64,000 nucleotides of DNA from Fulvia fulva (GCF_020509005.1 NC_063023.1:1674001-1738000); one strand, 5' to 3'. Positions 32,713-43,805 are shown, counted from the stretch's first letter. Made by a program: numbers and translations. The notes: a model not told the origin generated them from the sequence alone.

Positions 32713-33597
32713 GATTGCGGTGTTGGTATGGGAGAGTGTCGCGGTGCAAAGAAGCGCGACATAAATTCAAGATGCAGTTCGAGTTTCAAGACGGGCGGAA
32801 GCTCGGCCGAGTCATCGCCGCCGCAACTTGCAAGGGTTTCCAGTGCAACTGTTTCGCGTCTCTCTTCACGCATCAACCATCATCTTCTGCTGTCACCGGC
32901 ATCTCATCACGGGCTAACTTCAATTTCACAGTCAGCTCCATGTTCACGACATTCTTTCGAAGGAGGGAGTCCCGACGGGTTCAGCTGTAGCACTCCATGG
33001 CGGGGTTCGCGACAGCAGCGCGTGCGAGCACGTCCTGTACGAAATCGTCACACGTAAGATATTACACGCACCGAGCGATCATGCACAGCCGATATGCCAT
33101 GATGCTCCTGGCCAAGATGGGATGAGAGCTTACGCATGGCGGGCGAAGCGTGCGGAGCCGAAGGTACACTCGCTCGGCGATCTCGTGTAACACTGCCTCA
33201 TCCTTCGCTTCAACCTCATACCAACCAACTCCCGGACATGAGACAATGGCCATACGTCCCACGGCGCTTGCTATCAAGACGGCTCTGCTCCGCCTACTTA
33301 TCGCTGTAAGAATAACTACACTTGGGCCCTAACGCGTGCCAGCGTCTTCAGGCCACCAGCGCGAATTAGAGACTTTCTGGCTTAGCACTACCAACACATG
33401 TGCCGTACTCTGACCTCAGCAGGCCTGTCATGGCAGCGTCTTTAAGAATGGTAGTCGCACATGGCGTGACGAGGCTTGTTTTCTCCGGACTTTGTAATGC
33501 CATAACGATCGCATCAACTGTGCTATCCATATTTCCCACCAGTATTTGCTGACAGTACGACCGTTGATTCCCACAGACAATGACGAACGGCCTCTTG
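32713..33597. other. Intergenic, upstream of MTR4
   Basis: Contains the MTR4 promoter and, near 33.4-33.6 kb, a minus-strand ORF fragment (RPFVIVCGNQRSYCQQIL) that stops being open inside the adjacent repeat; possibly a remnant of a disrupted gene. Confidence 0.35.
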
Positions 33598-33947
33598 ATT
33601 AAGCGTAGCGACCGAGCGCTAGCCACACCGGAGTACGAGCTTGCGAGTACGTAGGTGAGGCGTCAGCGAGGGAGTGAAGCTCTATACCAGCCCTCAACTA
33701 GCCTTGGCGCCCGCTCTGATTGGTCAACTTTCAAGTTCTAGGGTCACGTGACCTACCGCACTGTGCCTGTTGGCGAACTCGCAAACATATACTCGTCGCT
33801 AACGCCTATGTCGTCGTATAATAAGCACTGTACGTCGGGTAGCGGTAGCGTGGATCGCACGCTACTTTGCAGTCTAGAAGGGTTGGTAGAGAGCTCCACT
33901 CCGCTACGCTTACCTTTGGAGGTTCACAACCGCCAACAGCACATTTT
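33598..33947 (+). repeat. 350-bp inverted repeat, left copy
   Basis: Begins ATTAAGCGTAGCGACC and ends GCCAACAGCACATTTT. As far as I can read, it is the exact reverse complement of 36830-37179. It contains the perfect palindrome GGTCACGTGACC and a second, inverted TAAGCGTAGCG at 33902-33912, so a 313-bp sub-block has 11-bp terminal inverted repeats. It carries no protein-like motif. It is immediately followed by a membrane-protein fragment. Probably a non-autonomous mobile element. Confidence 0.9.
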
Positions 33948-34681
33948 TGGTCTGGTTGTGGCCATTCCGATACTTTGCATACTGATCGCTGCTGCCACCT
34001 ACTTCGGCATCCGACAAAAGCGCCGCAGCACAACACGGAATGTACCAGCTACCACGCCCAGGATCATCATCAGGTGCGCCTGTGATTGCATACACGCCCA
34101 GATCCACATCGATGCCTTTCACAACTCGATACTATCGATCCTCCTCAACACCATCGAATTGCTCAACAAGCACGACTTCCAAATTCGGCCTCTTACAGTC
34201 CAACAGCGCAGCAGCAGGGCCAACACTTCCGCAGTTCCAGTCTTACGCAGCATCGGCGCGGTCATGCAACACACTTGTATCCCCGGCGTCTGTACACATG
34301 CCACCAATCGTGCGACTAGCCGTACAGTGCCACAGACCAAAGGTCCTCAAACCAGTCTCGCGAGCAGCAACGCAGGTTGGGGAGATCCAGACTCGCGACC
34401 GATCTGCCACGCCCGCATCGGGGTCTTCAACTTATTCAGTAGCAAGCATGGCGGACATGGAGCTCGGAACGCCTGTTGTCGAGACTGCTGTGCAGGTCCG
34501 ACTTCATCGGGAGACACTGCGCGGTGCAGCCAGGATCCAGTCGACGAGCGGCAAGTTGCGTTACTCCTGGGAATCATCATCGAGGCCGGACAGTGCAGCA
34601 TGCATTCCAGCCAGATCGTCGTCTTATATTCCGTACAGCCCAAGAATCTCGAGATCAGTGTCTACGGCGAGTGAGGCTTGA
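33948..34681 (+). pseudogene. Remnant of a single-pass membrane protein, 5' cut by the repeat
   Basis: Directly after the left repeat copy the sequence encodes a membrane helix and stop-transfer patch (VVAIPILCILIAAATYFGIR then QKRRSTTRN). Coding sense then shifts by one base at about 34036 into a 213-codon frame (GSSSGAPVIAYTPRSTSMP, then ASGSSTYSVASMADMELGTP) ending at 34681. This is the layout of a fungal plasma-membrane protein with a Ser-rich cytosolic tail, as in wall-stress-sensor-like proteins, but the ectodomain and start are missing. One frameshift plus the missing 5' half suggest a dead gene. No specific family recognised. Confidence 0.45.
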
Positions 34682-36170
34682 TTCAGTTGCGATTCCTGCT
34701 GCGTTGCGGGCCATGAGAAGCAACGGCGAGGGGGTTTGCTATGCCTGATACCACGGCGCTGTCCACTCCGGCGATGAGACAGCTTGGTTAGTGGCTGAGC
34801 AATGAAGTCATCGTCCATATCATGGACGTCGTGTGCGCTTCGGCGACGGATGTGTGCTGGCTTTGGCATTGCCACAGGTCGGAAACAAGTGTGGTGCTGA
34901 TGCCACGTGCTGGTACCGTACCCTGACAGCGCTCCTGACGGTTTACCCATGACCTCGTCTGTCTCACTGTTTTCGACTACCGCCCTATTGCTGACATGCT
35001 GGTGAACCTGGCCCGCCGCTCGATTGAGTCCTGGAAGGCAATGTGGTTCATCTACAGAAGCGACTGCCAGGACTTTGGTGGCCTCTCTGTGACGAAGGGG
35101 CCTTATATCGGCATGAGCTGCTGATGGAGCATCGCAGAGCATTGCCGCTTGCCGATTGCCTGCCGAGTCGAAGCGATCCTGGCAGAGCTGCGTTGTGCGT
35201 CCCTTCCTGGGCTGCAGATCCCACAAGATCAGAAAACATGCCCTCAAGAGCATACATCGGAGACGGCGGCAAGGTACTCGAAGCTTGAGATGTCTTGTCG
35301 ATGGTCCTCGGCCTCGACCCAGACACGCTACGCCCAGTGTCCAGAGGCTCCAGCACTCTATCCACCAACCATCGAGACTTCCCCTCTCTGATCTGCCACT
35401 TCCATTGATGGCATCGCAAAGGGTTCGTATCATTTTTGCCATTATCCTGAGAATGTATGACAGCACTCTCGTGCTTTGGTGGCTCGTTGCGTACCCTGAA
35501 AGAAATCGTGGAGCGCCGGATGTTGCAGAGGCTTGGTGGTTGATCATGTTGCTGGCGAGACCAATCCCGATTTTGCTTTCCCGTATCGCAAAAGTAGACC
35601 AAAAATGTTGTTGTCTAGATCGTCGGCATCATCGTTTTGTTTGTTGTGGTGAAAGGTGCTGTTGCCAAGCCGTTGTGATGCAGCGATCGCGAACCATGGT
35701 CTGCTCACACATACCAGCCACCAAAAGCCATCTTATACTACACGAGACCTTCGATGATTTTATGTACGGTACCCTGACAGCGCGCAGGACTACTGCTGTT
35801 TACATGTCTTGTCTAAGTCAATCTCACTAATCAGCTCGGCCGGTATCCTTCATGTGACGTTCAGCGAGCATGTTGCACAACATAATAAGTCCGCAATGTC
35901 AGCATCTTTACTAACCTGCATGGAGTTCAGCTTAGATCGCAAGCTAATTGATATCTTGTTCTGACCCATTGCAGGCCGAAGGACAGCTGTTGTGTTTCGA
36001 GGCTTCGACAGCGCACTAACAAACCCACAACACCCTGCGTTGCATACGATACGAGTGCCAAAGAAGTAAATGGGACCTTCCGGGTGCCGCAGGTTACGAT
36101 TAAATCCAGAAGTGCGTGCGTACAGAACTCACTGGATGAGTGGAATGCAAATGCCCCGAGATTGGCCAAT
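34682..36170. other. Interior of the inverted-repeat pair, mostly non-coding
   Basis: Contains a 307-codon minus ORF and a 224-codon plus ORF that overlap at 34.6-35.8 kb. Neither has a recognisable motif. I see no transposase. Confidence 0.4.
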
Positions 36171-37560
36171 ATGTCCGGAGTCGCTTTCGAACATGGTCCT
36201 CTGCCTCAAAACACCATCCACGTGCGACTGGTGCAGATTATTCAGTACGATAATCAAGGCCTGCACTTGAGCATGACCGTCTGGCCAGCCCAAGATGCGC
36301 CTCCGTACCGTGCGGTATCATATACCTGGGGCTCGCCAGAGGAGCCACTGAGTCAGGTACGCATCAATGGCAAGCTCTTTGCAGTGCGCAAGAACTGTCA
36401 TTACACTTTGTGGCATGTCCAGCTTCACTATCCGAAGTGCTACTTGTGGATCGACTCAATCTGCATCAATCAGGGTGATGTCTCGGGAAAGAGTGCCCAA
36501 ACCGCAAAGATGTGGTCGATCTTTAATGACGCCAAAGAAGTGCTCATACGTATTGGACCGCATGTGGATTCCAGTGAAAGGCTTCTACAGCTAGACTGGA
36601 TGCCTGAAAGCATCCGCTCGCTTAAGCATCACTTGACCGTCTGGGTTCATGATCCTCCGAACAGCTGGGCGCCTGATTTCCTGGCTGGCGCATCTTGCAG
36701 CACAACGCAGATGGTTGATTTGCTGAAGAGGTATGTCACGTTCTCGCGGCGAGGATACTGGAAGCGTACCTGGTGATACAAGAGGTGATTGCTGGCAAAG
36801 GCAAGCGCTCTATACTATGCGGTCTGGATAAAATGTGCTGTTGGCGGTTGTGAACCTCCAAAGGTAAGCGTAGCGGAGTGGAGCTCTCTACCAACCCTTC
36901 TAGACTGCAAAGTAGCGTGCGATCCACGCTACCGCTACCCGACGTACAGTGCTTATTATACGACGACATAGGCGTTAGCGACGAGTATATGTTTGCGAGT
37001 TCGCCAACAGGCACAGTGCGGTAGGTCACGTGACCCTAGAACTTGAAAGTTGACCAATCAGAGCGGGCGCCAAGGCTAGTTGAGGGCTGGTATAGAGCTT
37101 CACTCCCTCGCTGACGCCTCACCTACGTACTCGCAAGCTCGTACTCCGGTGTGGCTAGCGCTCGGTCGCTACGCTTAATTATGCCATGGTGGGTCTTGGA
37201 GACATACGAGGAAATGTGCCTTTGCTCGGGAGGTGTTGCGATGCAGACAGTCTTGGATCCTGCCTACACGAAGTCAGCCCGGCCTCTGTACACGCTGCTC
37301 AGACACGACTAACGATGGAAGACCTTCGATATTGTAGAGCTCTTCAGTAATTTCTGGGCGACGGAGTGCAAGGGCCCACGCCATCGTTTGTATGCCTTGT
37401 ATCATCTGGTGGAGCAGCCTCTCGATCTAAGGGATGAGGAGTGTGGGAGTGCGTCTGATCTTCTGTCTGGGGGAGGCATGTAGCGAAGACACTGGGACCA
37501 TATCGTTATTTACTTCATCGAGGTGCCGCTTTGGGTTAGGCTGACGGTTGAGTCGTTTGA
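36171..37560 (+). pseudogene. HET-domain gene, broken by a frameshift, a repeat insertion and stops
   Basis: The ATG at 36171 (MSGVAFEHGPLPQ) leads into a heterokaryon-incompatibility domain: YRAVSYTWGSPEEP, CYLWIDSICINQGD, AQTAKMWSIFNDAKEVLIRI. At 36771 TACCTGGTGATACAAGAGG needs one extra G to read WVIQEVIAGKGKRSILCGLD; as written it stops at TGA. The right repeat copy follows after GLDKM. After the repeat, the ATG at 37181 resumes MPWWVLETYEEMCL and later SNFWATECKGPRHRLYALYH, the PRDRxYALLGL-type segment of HET proteins, with in-frame TAA (37310) and TAG (37481). HET genes mediate vegetative incompatibility; this copy is clearly non-functional. The 3' limit is approximate. Confidence 0.8.
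36830..37179 (-). repeat. 350-bp inverted repeat, right copy, inserted in a HET gene
   Basis: Reverse complement of 33598-33947, same length, no indel seen. It splits the HET reading frame. The codon ATG occurs immediately before the non-HET sequence (36833-36835) and again immediately after (37181-37183). Removing 36836-37183 gives a continuous GLDKMPWWVLE reading, so ATG looks like a 3-bp target duplication. Confidence 0.9.
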
Positions 37561-37697
37561 AGGCAAGGATCGCGCAATCACATGCAAATCTGCGGCGAAG
37601 CTCGAAAGTGCCCCTCGCACACAGCTTCTATCAAATTTCAACATCATCGTTTTCGCACTTCACCATCACACACTACACAGCGCATGTTCGTCGCATC

Positions 37698-38781
37698 ATG
37701 GCGCCATACACAGGCGGCACCATTGTGGTCGTGCCTTCCTGCATTGGTATGATCATGCTCGGAGACTCGATATACGGCAGTGTCACTGGCTCCAAAAACG
37801 TGTACCTGCGCTTCAAAGTGATCTTGCAAGGTGGTCGCATCCCCATCCTCACGGTCACGGTGGACTTCGGGAACAAGTTCCGCTCAGCAGACATCCCTCT
37901 GAACAGATGCACCGACATCGCCATCGACTTTGGTAAGCGGACAACACGGAAGACTCGAGTCCTCGCTAACTCAACATCTAGGACGGGTGCGAGTCAACGA
38001 CTGGACTGACTTGAACCCCAAGCTGGAGGGCTGGGCTGAGCACGGCGTTTGAGTTTCATCCAGGATCGCGCAAACCACGGAGCAACAGAAACAGAAGTGT
38101 AACCTTCGAGGTGACCTTCAAACAGCAGTTCCTTACTGGGCGCATTAGAGGACTTCCATCAAAAATCGAGTGGTCGGGAGCGAGTATCGAGGAGCTGGGA
38201 CAAAACGGGAAAGAGCTGATCCGTCTGTTCGAACAAGACCACAAGGACATCAGCGTTCTGCTTGTCTGGGATGGGCGCGCAGAGACACCGAGCCTCGAGA
38301 AGTTCCGGAAGGCTTGTGAGGCCGGGATCGAAGAGAGATTGCGAGAAGATCTTGAGGCAGACAATGAGGCCACGAAGGAGGTAAGTTCTTGACAGGGCCG
38401 CCGACCGCGTCAAGCCTCGTGCTGCACGAGCCTGCTAGGCCACTACGATATATACGGAGACTCGACTGACAATCATCTTCTGAGTAGGAAGATGAGCGCG
38501 ACGTGTTACCGAAGTGTGACGGCAAGAAGAGATCCGCAGGGAGTAGCTTGGGTGAGAGCAGTGAATATCAAGTGGTGGCCAAAAAGCCCAAAGCGGCTGG
38601 CGCAAAGTATGAAGCCGCAAGAGAGGCTCGGTACGAGGACCTCGAGATCAACGGCCTTACGTCGGGCGCTGCTCTGAAAGACCTGTCGGACGAGAAGCTA
38701 GATGCCATGACCTTTCAGCTCATCGAGATGCTCACTGGTTATTCTAGGGAGAGAAAGAAGTGCCAGGCCGAGATGGTGTAG
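37698..38781 (+). pseudogene. Hypothetical three-exon gene with a probable one-base insertion
   Basis: Exon 1 is 37698-37932 (MAPYTGGTIVVVPSCIGM), the intron 37933-37981 (GTAAGC/CTAG). Exon 2 starts at 37982 (RVRVNDWTDLNPKLEGW) and hits a TGA at 38050-38052. One base earlier the neighbouring frame opens (FEFHPGSRKPRSNRNRSVTF, FKQQFLTGRIRGLPSKIEW) and runs to a good donor at 38381. It resumes after 38487 (EDERDVLPKCDGKK) and ends at 38781. Dropping one base in CACGGCGTTTGAG joins everything into about 310 residues. The family is not recognised; no membrane segment or catalytic motif is visible, and the C-terminus is charged and helical. The two clean introns make gene origin convincing. Confidence 0.6.
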
Positions 38782-39638
38782 CCAATTCTGGCTGCAGATG
38801 TAACACACTGGTGGGCAAACAGGCGAGAAGAGAATATGTCGAGAAGACTGCGGACAGGTAGCGTCTTACTGTCCTCCTTGTATGATCTTGTGGAGGCATC
38901 GGCGTCAGGGGCACGAAGTCGCAGGCTCAGGGATACGCAGGGCAAGCCACGATCATGTAGATTCTAGCACACCCAAGAACTGTTCTTCTGCCTGGGAGGG
39001 TGGAGATGCTTGCATTCAAAAAGCTTCGTTGGTCTTGCATGTCAAGGGGTGGACAAGTGACAGCGAAGTAATACCGCGACATGACTTTCAACCTAAACAC
39101 CGTTGTGCTAAAACGCGCTTGATCCCCATGTCTTCAAATACGATAGCTTGGAAGGCAAAAGATTCAGGCACATTGTGTGTGCATCAGGTATCGGATGTGA
39201 TGTGCGGAAAATGGGCAAAAAAAAGAACCCCACAATGAACCATGCTAATAATAAGCGTAGTAGCAGAGGGCTTCCAGACAGAGGGAAGCATCGTAGCAAC
39301 CGGCGTGCTAGAATATTGTGCGTCAACCCCTCACCCACGAAGCGATGCGCTTAACGCGGAATGAGCCAGTTGATGAGTAAGGCAAAGTTTTAGTCAAATA
39401 TATAGCTCAAATTCGCACGGGCTTGGCGGGCACATGCGGCTTTAAATCGTCATCGCCGGCGTCAGAAACGCGGACACTCATCCGCGGGCTCTTCCAGAAG
39501 ACTATAATTGTGGATGTGCTCTCGCGCTTGCGGGTTGTTATACGATTGAATTTAGCCAGGGGTCTGTTCAAGCACGATTTGCTGCTCGTTCTGCGACATC
39601 GAGAGGACGAGATATTCGAGATCATTGGGTACACTATC
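38782..39638. other. Intergenic, unclear
   Basis: No motif. The last 200 bp are open in the frame of the following ORF (LARGLFKHDLLLVLRHRED), so an upstream exon may lie here. Confidence 0.35.
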
Positions 39639-39995
39639 ATGTCGAGTGCTTACAAGATCGCAAGGACATACTCGGTGACTCCAGGCTATCCAATTCTACA
39701 GGGCGAGCCAGTTGGGAGGTTTATGCCGGGCCTGCAGCTACAGCTCCACATCAGTCCCGAAGATGCCGTCGTGCTTTATGGAGAAGACATGCACCCGCAG
39801 AACATTAGCGAGTTTGATCGACACCGCGAGTGGGAGCTTACCCATCATGATGTAGACAAAGGCGCCGTCACACGCCCTCGTCATGATGAACCGGATCGCA
39901 TTTCAGAGCATCAGCTTCGATCTGTGAAAGCGGTCTGCGGGAGATTGTGGACCAAAGTGACGTCTGCATCTGTGGGGACAGCACATTTCGAGTGA
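39639..39995 (+). CDS. Hypothetical ORF, possibly 3' exon of a larger gene
   Basis: From the ATG at 39639 (MSSAYKIARTYSVTPGYP) 118 codons. The frame is open for another 72 codons upstream without an ATG, with protein-like text (LRHREDEIFEIIGYTI). It contains QLQLHISPEDAVVLYGED and a His/Arg-rich stretch. No family recognised. Either a spliced gene whose first exons I cannot place, or a decayed gene. Confidence 0.3.
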   Translation: MSSAYKIARTYSVTPGYPILQGEPVGRFMPGLQLQLHISPEDAVVLYGEDMHPQNISEFDRHREWELTHHDVDKGAVTRPRHDEPDRISEHQLRSVKAVCGRLWTKVTSASVGTAHFE

Positions 39996-40343
39996 ATAGA
40001 GAGGTCGGAGCCGTATGTGTGAAGCATGGTGTGTTGGAGAGGTGCCACATGTTGTCTCCCTTGATCTGTGAAAATTGGCTGCATGCCAAGACTTATCGCC
40101 AGTCTAGCGCCAAAGCTTGCTAATTCCACAATAGTACAGCACAATAGAACCTCTGGACACCAAATTTGTCCCCCAGTCGCTTTATATTGTCGTAGTAGCT
40201 ATTGTCGCCCGAACCATAAGTATCTTCTTTTCGCCTTTCATCTCTTCTTCCTCCAGACACAGCAACCACAACATCAAGATTGCAGGCAATCTTTATTCAT
40301 TCACCTCAAATCTGCACAACCACCATACCTGCCCATAACAAAC
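39996..40343. other. Promoter side of the SAP-like/LPPELR gene
   Basis: 348 bp, CT-rich near the 3' end, nothing else recognised. Confidence 0.4.
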
Positions 40344-41060
40344 ATGGCATCCTTCAACTTCAACCACCTCACCTTCCCGATGCAGGCCGTCCCACAGCAA
40401 TCGACCCTACCATACTACCACCTCACCGACTGCTGCGACATCCGCCTCTCAGATATCAAGAACCTTCTCCTCATGAAGAGAGTCCCCTTCAAAACCGCCG
40501 CCACCCACAAACGCTGCACAGTCCTCCTCAACCGCGCCGAGCGCGGCCTGATGTCTTACGAGGACTGCACGATCGAGGAGCTGCAGCGCTTTCTGCAGCA
40601 GCGCGGATTCGCAAGGGAGCCACCGAGTCAGCATACGCGGCTGGTCCGCTTGCTGGAAAAGATGGACAATAGGGCAAAGTTTGAGCGCTTTCTAGAACTG
40701 CCGCCGGAGTTGCGGAATGCGGTGTATGGGTTTCATTTGGGGGGTTTGGGGGTGTTGCAGGCGACGAAGCGAGAGCGAGACAGCAGGAGCGGCTCGCCTG
40801 TGCTGGTGAAGAGAGTGGTGGCGCCGCCGCTTTGTTTGGCTTCGAAGCAGTTGAGACAGGAGGCGATGCTGCTGTTTAGTGGTAAGCGTCCGCTTCGGAG
40901 CGATATGAAGGGCTGAGCGCAAGAAGTGTGTACCATCGGTTTGTCGGTCGACCGCCACGACTCGAGTTACATCAGCGCTTCTCGCTACCACGATCCTTTA
41001 ACCCATCAGGACCCTGGCCCCAAGCACCAGCAAGACCACCACTACCACCAGGCCATTTGA
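40344..41060 (+). CDS. SAP-like plus LPPELR (F-box-like) protein
   Basis: The start is the ATG at 40344 (MASFNFNHLTFPMQA). Residues about 30-95 contain LSDIKNLLLMKRVPFK and YEDCTIEELQRFLQQRGFAR, which resemble SAP-type helix pairs. FLELPPELRNAVYGFHL and APPLCLASKQLRQEAMLLFS follow, the F-box-like/2EXR pair. Read unspliced it ends at 40916 (190 residues). A donor GTAAGC at 40882 and acceptor at 40926 (45 nt) would replace the last 11 residues with about 43 others and place the stop at 41060, about 90 bp into the 3' end of the convergent AFG1-type gene. The pseudogene at 26.6-27.6 kb is a paralogue and supports continuation beyond the donor (LFYSECTF there, LFSEVCTI here). The overlap is unusual but possible. 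Confidence 0.6.
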
Positions 41061-43331
41061 TGGTACCCCAGAAATGCGTCCATCCTATCTTCTTCGGCGG
41101 CTCTCTTTCCGGCTGAGATTTCGGCGGTACCCTGGCCTCTGGAGTCTGCCCGTCTCTCATCTCCGGCGACAAAGTATACTGCTTGAAGCTCCTCTCATCT
41201 CGGCTCTTATCCTCAACCTCACCAGTCATGCGAATCTCAGTATCAGCAGCAGAGCCTGCAACGGCATAATGGGGTGCAACGACTTCTTCACCAAAGCTCT
41301 CCCAGCGCCTGATCTCCTTCGGCAGAGGTCTATGCCAGTCGGCTTCGTCACGAGCCCACCAGCGCTGGCTACACATCTCCCATAGCCGGCTTTGGGCACG
41401 TTTGTATGCGAAGCGCTCATCTTCACCAGTGAAGGCCGAGGTCTTCTGGAAGTCCGGACGTTGCGTGTAGCGAACTTCATCAGGATCCACTGGCTTGCGT
41501 TCGAATTCTTGGTCTGTCTTGCCAAAGGAGCGACCAAAAGGGTTGCTGGACGATCCACCTTTTGCTCCACGATCTACAACTTTGGCCATGCCGTTTGGTG
41601 TACCATCTTCAAGAGAATCTGCGCGGAGGAGCCCCGACAGGCGGGCATGAGTGTAATCTGGTTCAAGTTCGGGTTCGGCGTAATTTGGATTTTGTGTCAA
41701 GATGTTCGGTCGGAAGGGAGCAGTCGCATCTTGGTAGACTTCAGATAATGTTTCGGAATATACACTGTCGCTTTCTTCACCCTCGCTTTTCTTCTTTTGT
41801 TCTTCTGGGAAGAAGATGTCGTCCGGGCCTGCTGCTGCACTGACAAAGAGCTTGCAGCGGCATTCGTAGAGTGCGTCCAAAACTGTGATGAGTCGTCTCG
41901 CTTCGTTCTTCATAAGCCAGTTGAGGACCGGTACTTCTGTCAAGATCATGGTGTGAAACGTCGATGCCAACGTAATGTAATCGGCAGGCCCGAAGTTTGC
42001 TTTGCAAAGCTCATCGAACGTCCACATACAGACTCCCTGATATGCTCGCGGCACACTGACCTTTCTCCCATATACCTTGATCGTCGCTGGAGTCCACGTA
42101 ATCTCATCGACACTTTCGCCGTTGGTTGCTGCGATCAGTGCAACGTCTAGTGGGTTCCTTCCGTCATGTGGGTTGCCTGGGACATTGTAATGCTTCGGCA
42201 CAGTGGCAGTCTGCTGCGGCGCCTGTTCTTGTTCGTCGATTTCGACCTCGATGTCTAGCTCCTCGAGCACAACCGCGCTGTCAGCCAGGCTCTGCTCATC
42301 GATTTCCTTCACGGGCGCGACACTGCTGCTCTCCACTCTTCGCCAGTCTTTGCCGCCTTCCGTTTCCCAGACCTCGCACCTTGCTTTCAGCACGTCCAAG
42401 AATGCCACAAACTCATTGTATCCTCCATACATACCACCACCTTGACTACGTCGTCCGCCCAGTCCCATTTGCCAGCCAAAACTCCTTTGCGGAGGCGCCT
42501 CAAACGTTCCCAGACCTGCTGCTTTTGCCAACTCTTCGGGCATCCGATTACTTGTTGCGATCAATACTCCACCAAGCTGAAAGAAGCCAGTCATTAGATT
42601 CGTTAAGATCTTGCTCGCTACTCTGTCTGGCATCTGGAACTCATCAAGGAAGAGGATTGGAGATGTCTGAATCATGTCTTTCGCCAACCACAATAAGGAG
42701 TAATCATCCTCTGCAAAAGCGAGGTGCGAAGGTAGTCGCGAAGTACCAGCCGCCGATCGTTCTGCACGTAATGCTTCCAGCTTCGCGAACGTCTCCAGCA
42801 TGAAAGTGTTGAAGTGACTTCTCCGCTTCTTTCGATTAGGGAGGCAGTCCGCAAACAAATCGATGAGCATGCTCTTGCCAGTACCCACTTCGCCGTGGAG
42901 CATCAAGCCTTTGGGTGAGTTCATCTGGAGGGCAGATTCGTGGGAGGTCAGCTTCCTGGTAAGAGCAAGTGTATCTTGCCTCTCACGCGCGGACAGCCAT
43001 CTTCGCCACGCACTCTGTCGTGGAGGTGCTGCTGATGTATCGTCGGCATTCTTTCGACTGGGCTGCTGTCGATTGATGGCTCTTGAGATCTTGTCAAGGC
43101 GATGGCTGTATTCCAGTTCTGGCTCGTAGTCCTTCAATCGTTCGTACAGCTTTGCCAAGTGAAGTGCCAGGCGATGTTGAGACTACTAACAAGGTCAATA
43201 CACATTTTGGGTGCAATGCTGGACAATGCAAGACTTACAGGATCAGGACTGATGGCCTTTGTGGCAACGAGGGCTCTATACTTCACCAACGGATTCGTGA
43301 TTGCGAGCCCGGTCGCAGTACCCACAGACAT
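40972..43331 (-). CDS. AFG1: AFG1/LACE1-type mitochondrial AAA ATPase
   Basis: Exon 1 is 43331-43239 (MSVGTATGLAITNPLVKYRA), the intron 43238-43183 (GTAAGT/TTAGTAG), exon 2 43182-40972; 767 residues. The splice yields SQHRLALHLAKLYERLKDYE, a conserved Afg1 phrase. Walker A is LMLHGEVGTGKSMLIDLFAD and Walker B ILFLDEFQMPD; sensor-type LIATSNRMPEEL, VPRAYQGVCMWTFDELC and LIDLFAD-type helices all fit the family. Afg1 is a mitochondrial matrix-side ATPase that promotes degradation of unassembled cytochrome c oxidase subunits. This protein is about 250 residues longer than yeast Afg1. The extra C-terminal part is rich in Pro, Glu and Arg and ends GQGPDGLKDRGSEKR, of unknown role. Confidence 0.92.
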
Positions 43332-43805
43332 CGCCCATCACACACTCCAAAACAGAAATGAAAGAATGTCTATGTTTATCGATACAATCTGATAATGCAT
43401 GAAGTCGACCGGGAATGACGTGTTTGACTCCGGCCTCGGCTGTCGCGTGGAAGATGCGTGGGAAATGGCTTGTCCCACGATGGGCAGTCGTTCTTCATCT
43501 CCCATTCTCCTTATCTTCCTCATCCCAACATCAACGTCGATGCGTCAGGAAATCATCAAGCATACCTCGAAACTGCTCAGCAACAGCTAGCTTGTCAGTG
43601 TCTGGAGTTGGACCAATGGACCGTCGTTGTCCTTCCAAGAACTGATCGACGTTGCATTGTTGCGTGACTGCGGAGTCCGTCACGCGCAGAGCTCTGCCGC
43701 CATGTGGTGAAGACGTGCTACAAGCACTGTCAGCATGGCAAGATAATATCGCCTGTCTCAATTACCACTCGGTCGCGAAGTCAGCTACGTGATTGACTCG
43801 ATAGC
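43332..43805. other. Divergent promoter region
   Basis: 474 bp between AFG1 (minus) and the MFS transporter (plus). Short ORFs only. Confidence 0.4.

Noticed and set aside
34624..35547. 307-codon minus-strand ORF between the inverted repeats, first thought to be a transposase
   Set aside because: No DDE-type, RNase H-like or helix-turn-helix motif and no protein-like block structure; it overlaps a comparable plus-strand ORF.
33598..37179. Reading the inverted pair as the long terminal repeats of one autonomous 3.6-kb transposon
   Set aside because: The interior holds fragments of unrelated host-type genes and no transposase, and the right copy alone sits inside a HET gene that resumes outside the pair, so two separate insertions or a rearrangement fit better.
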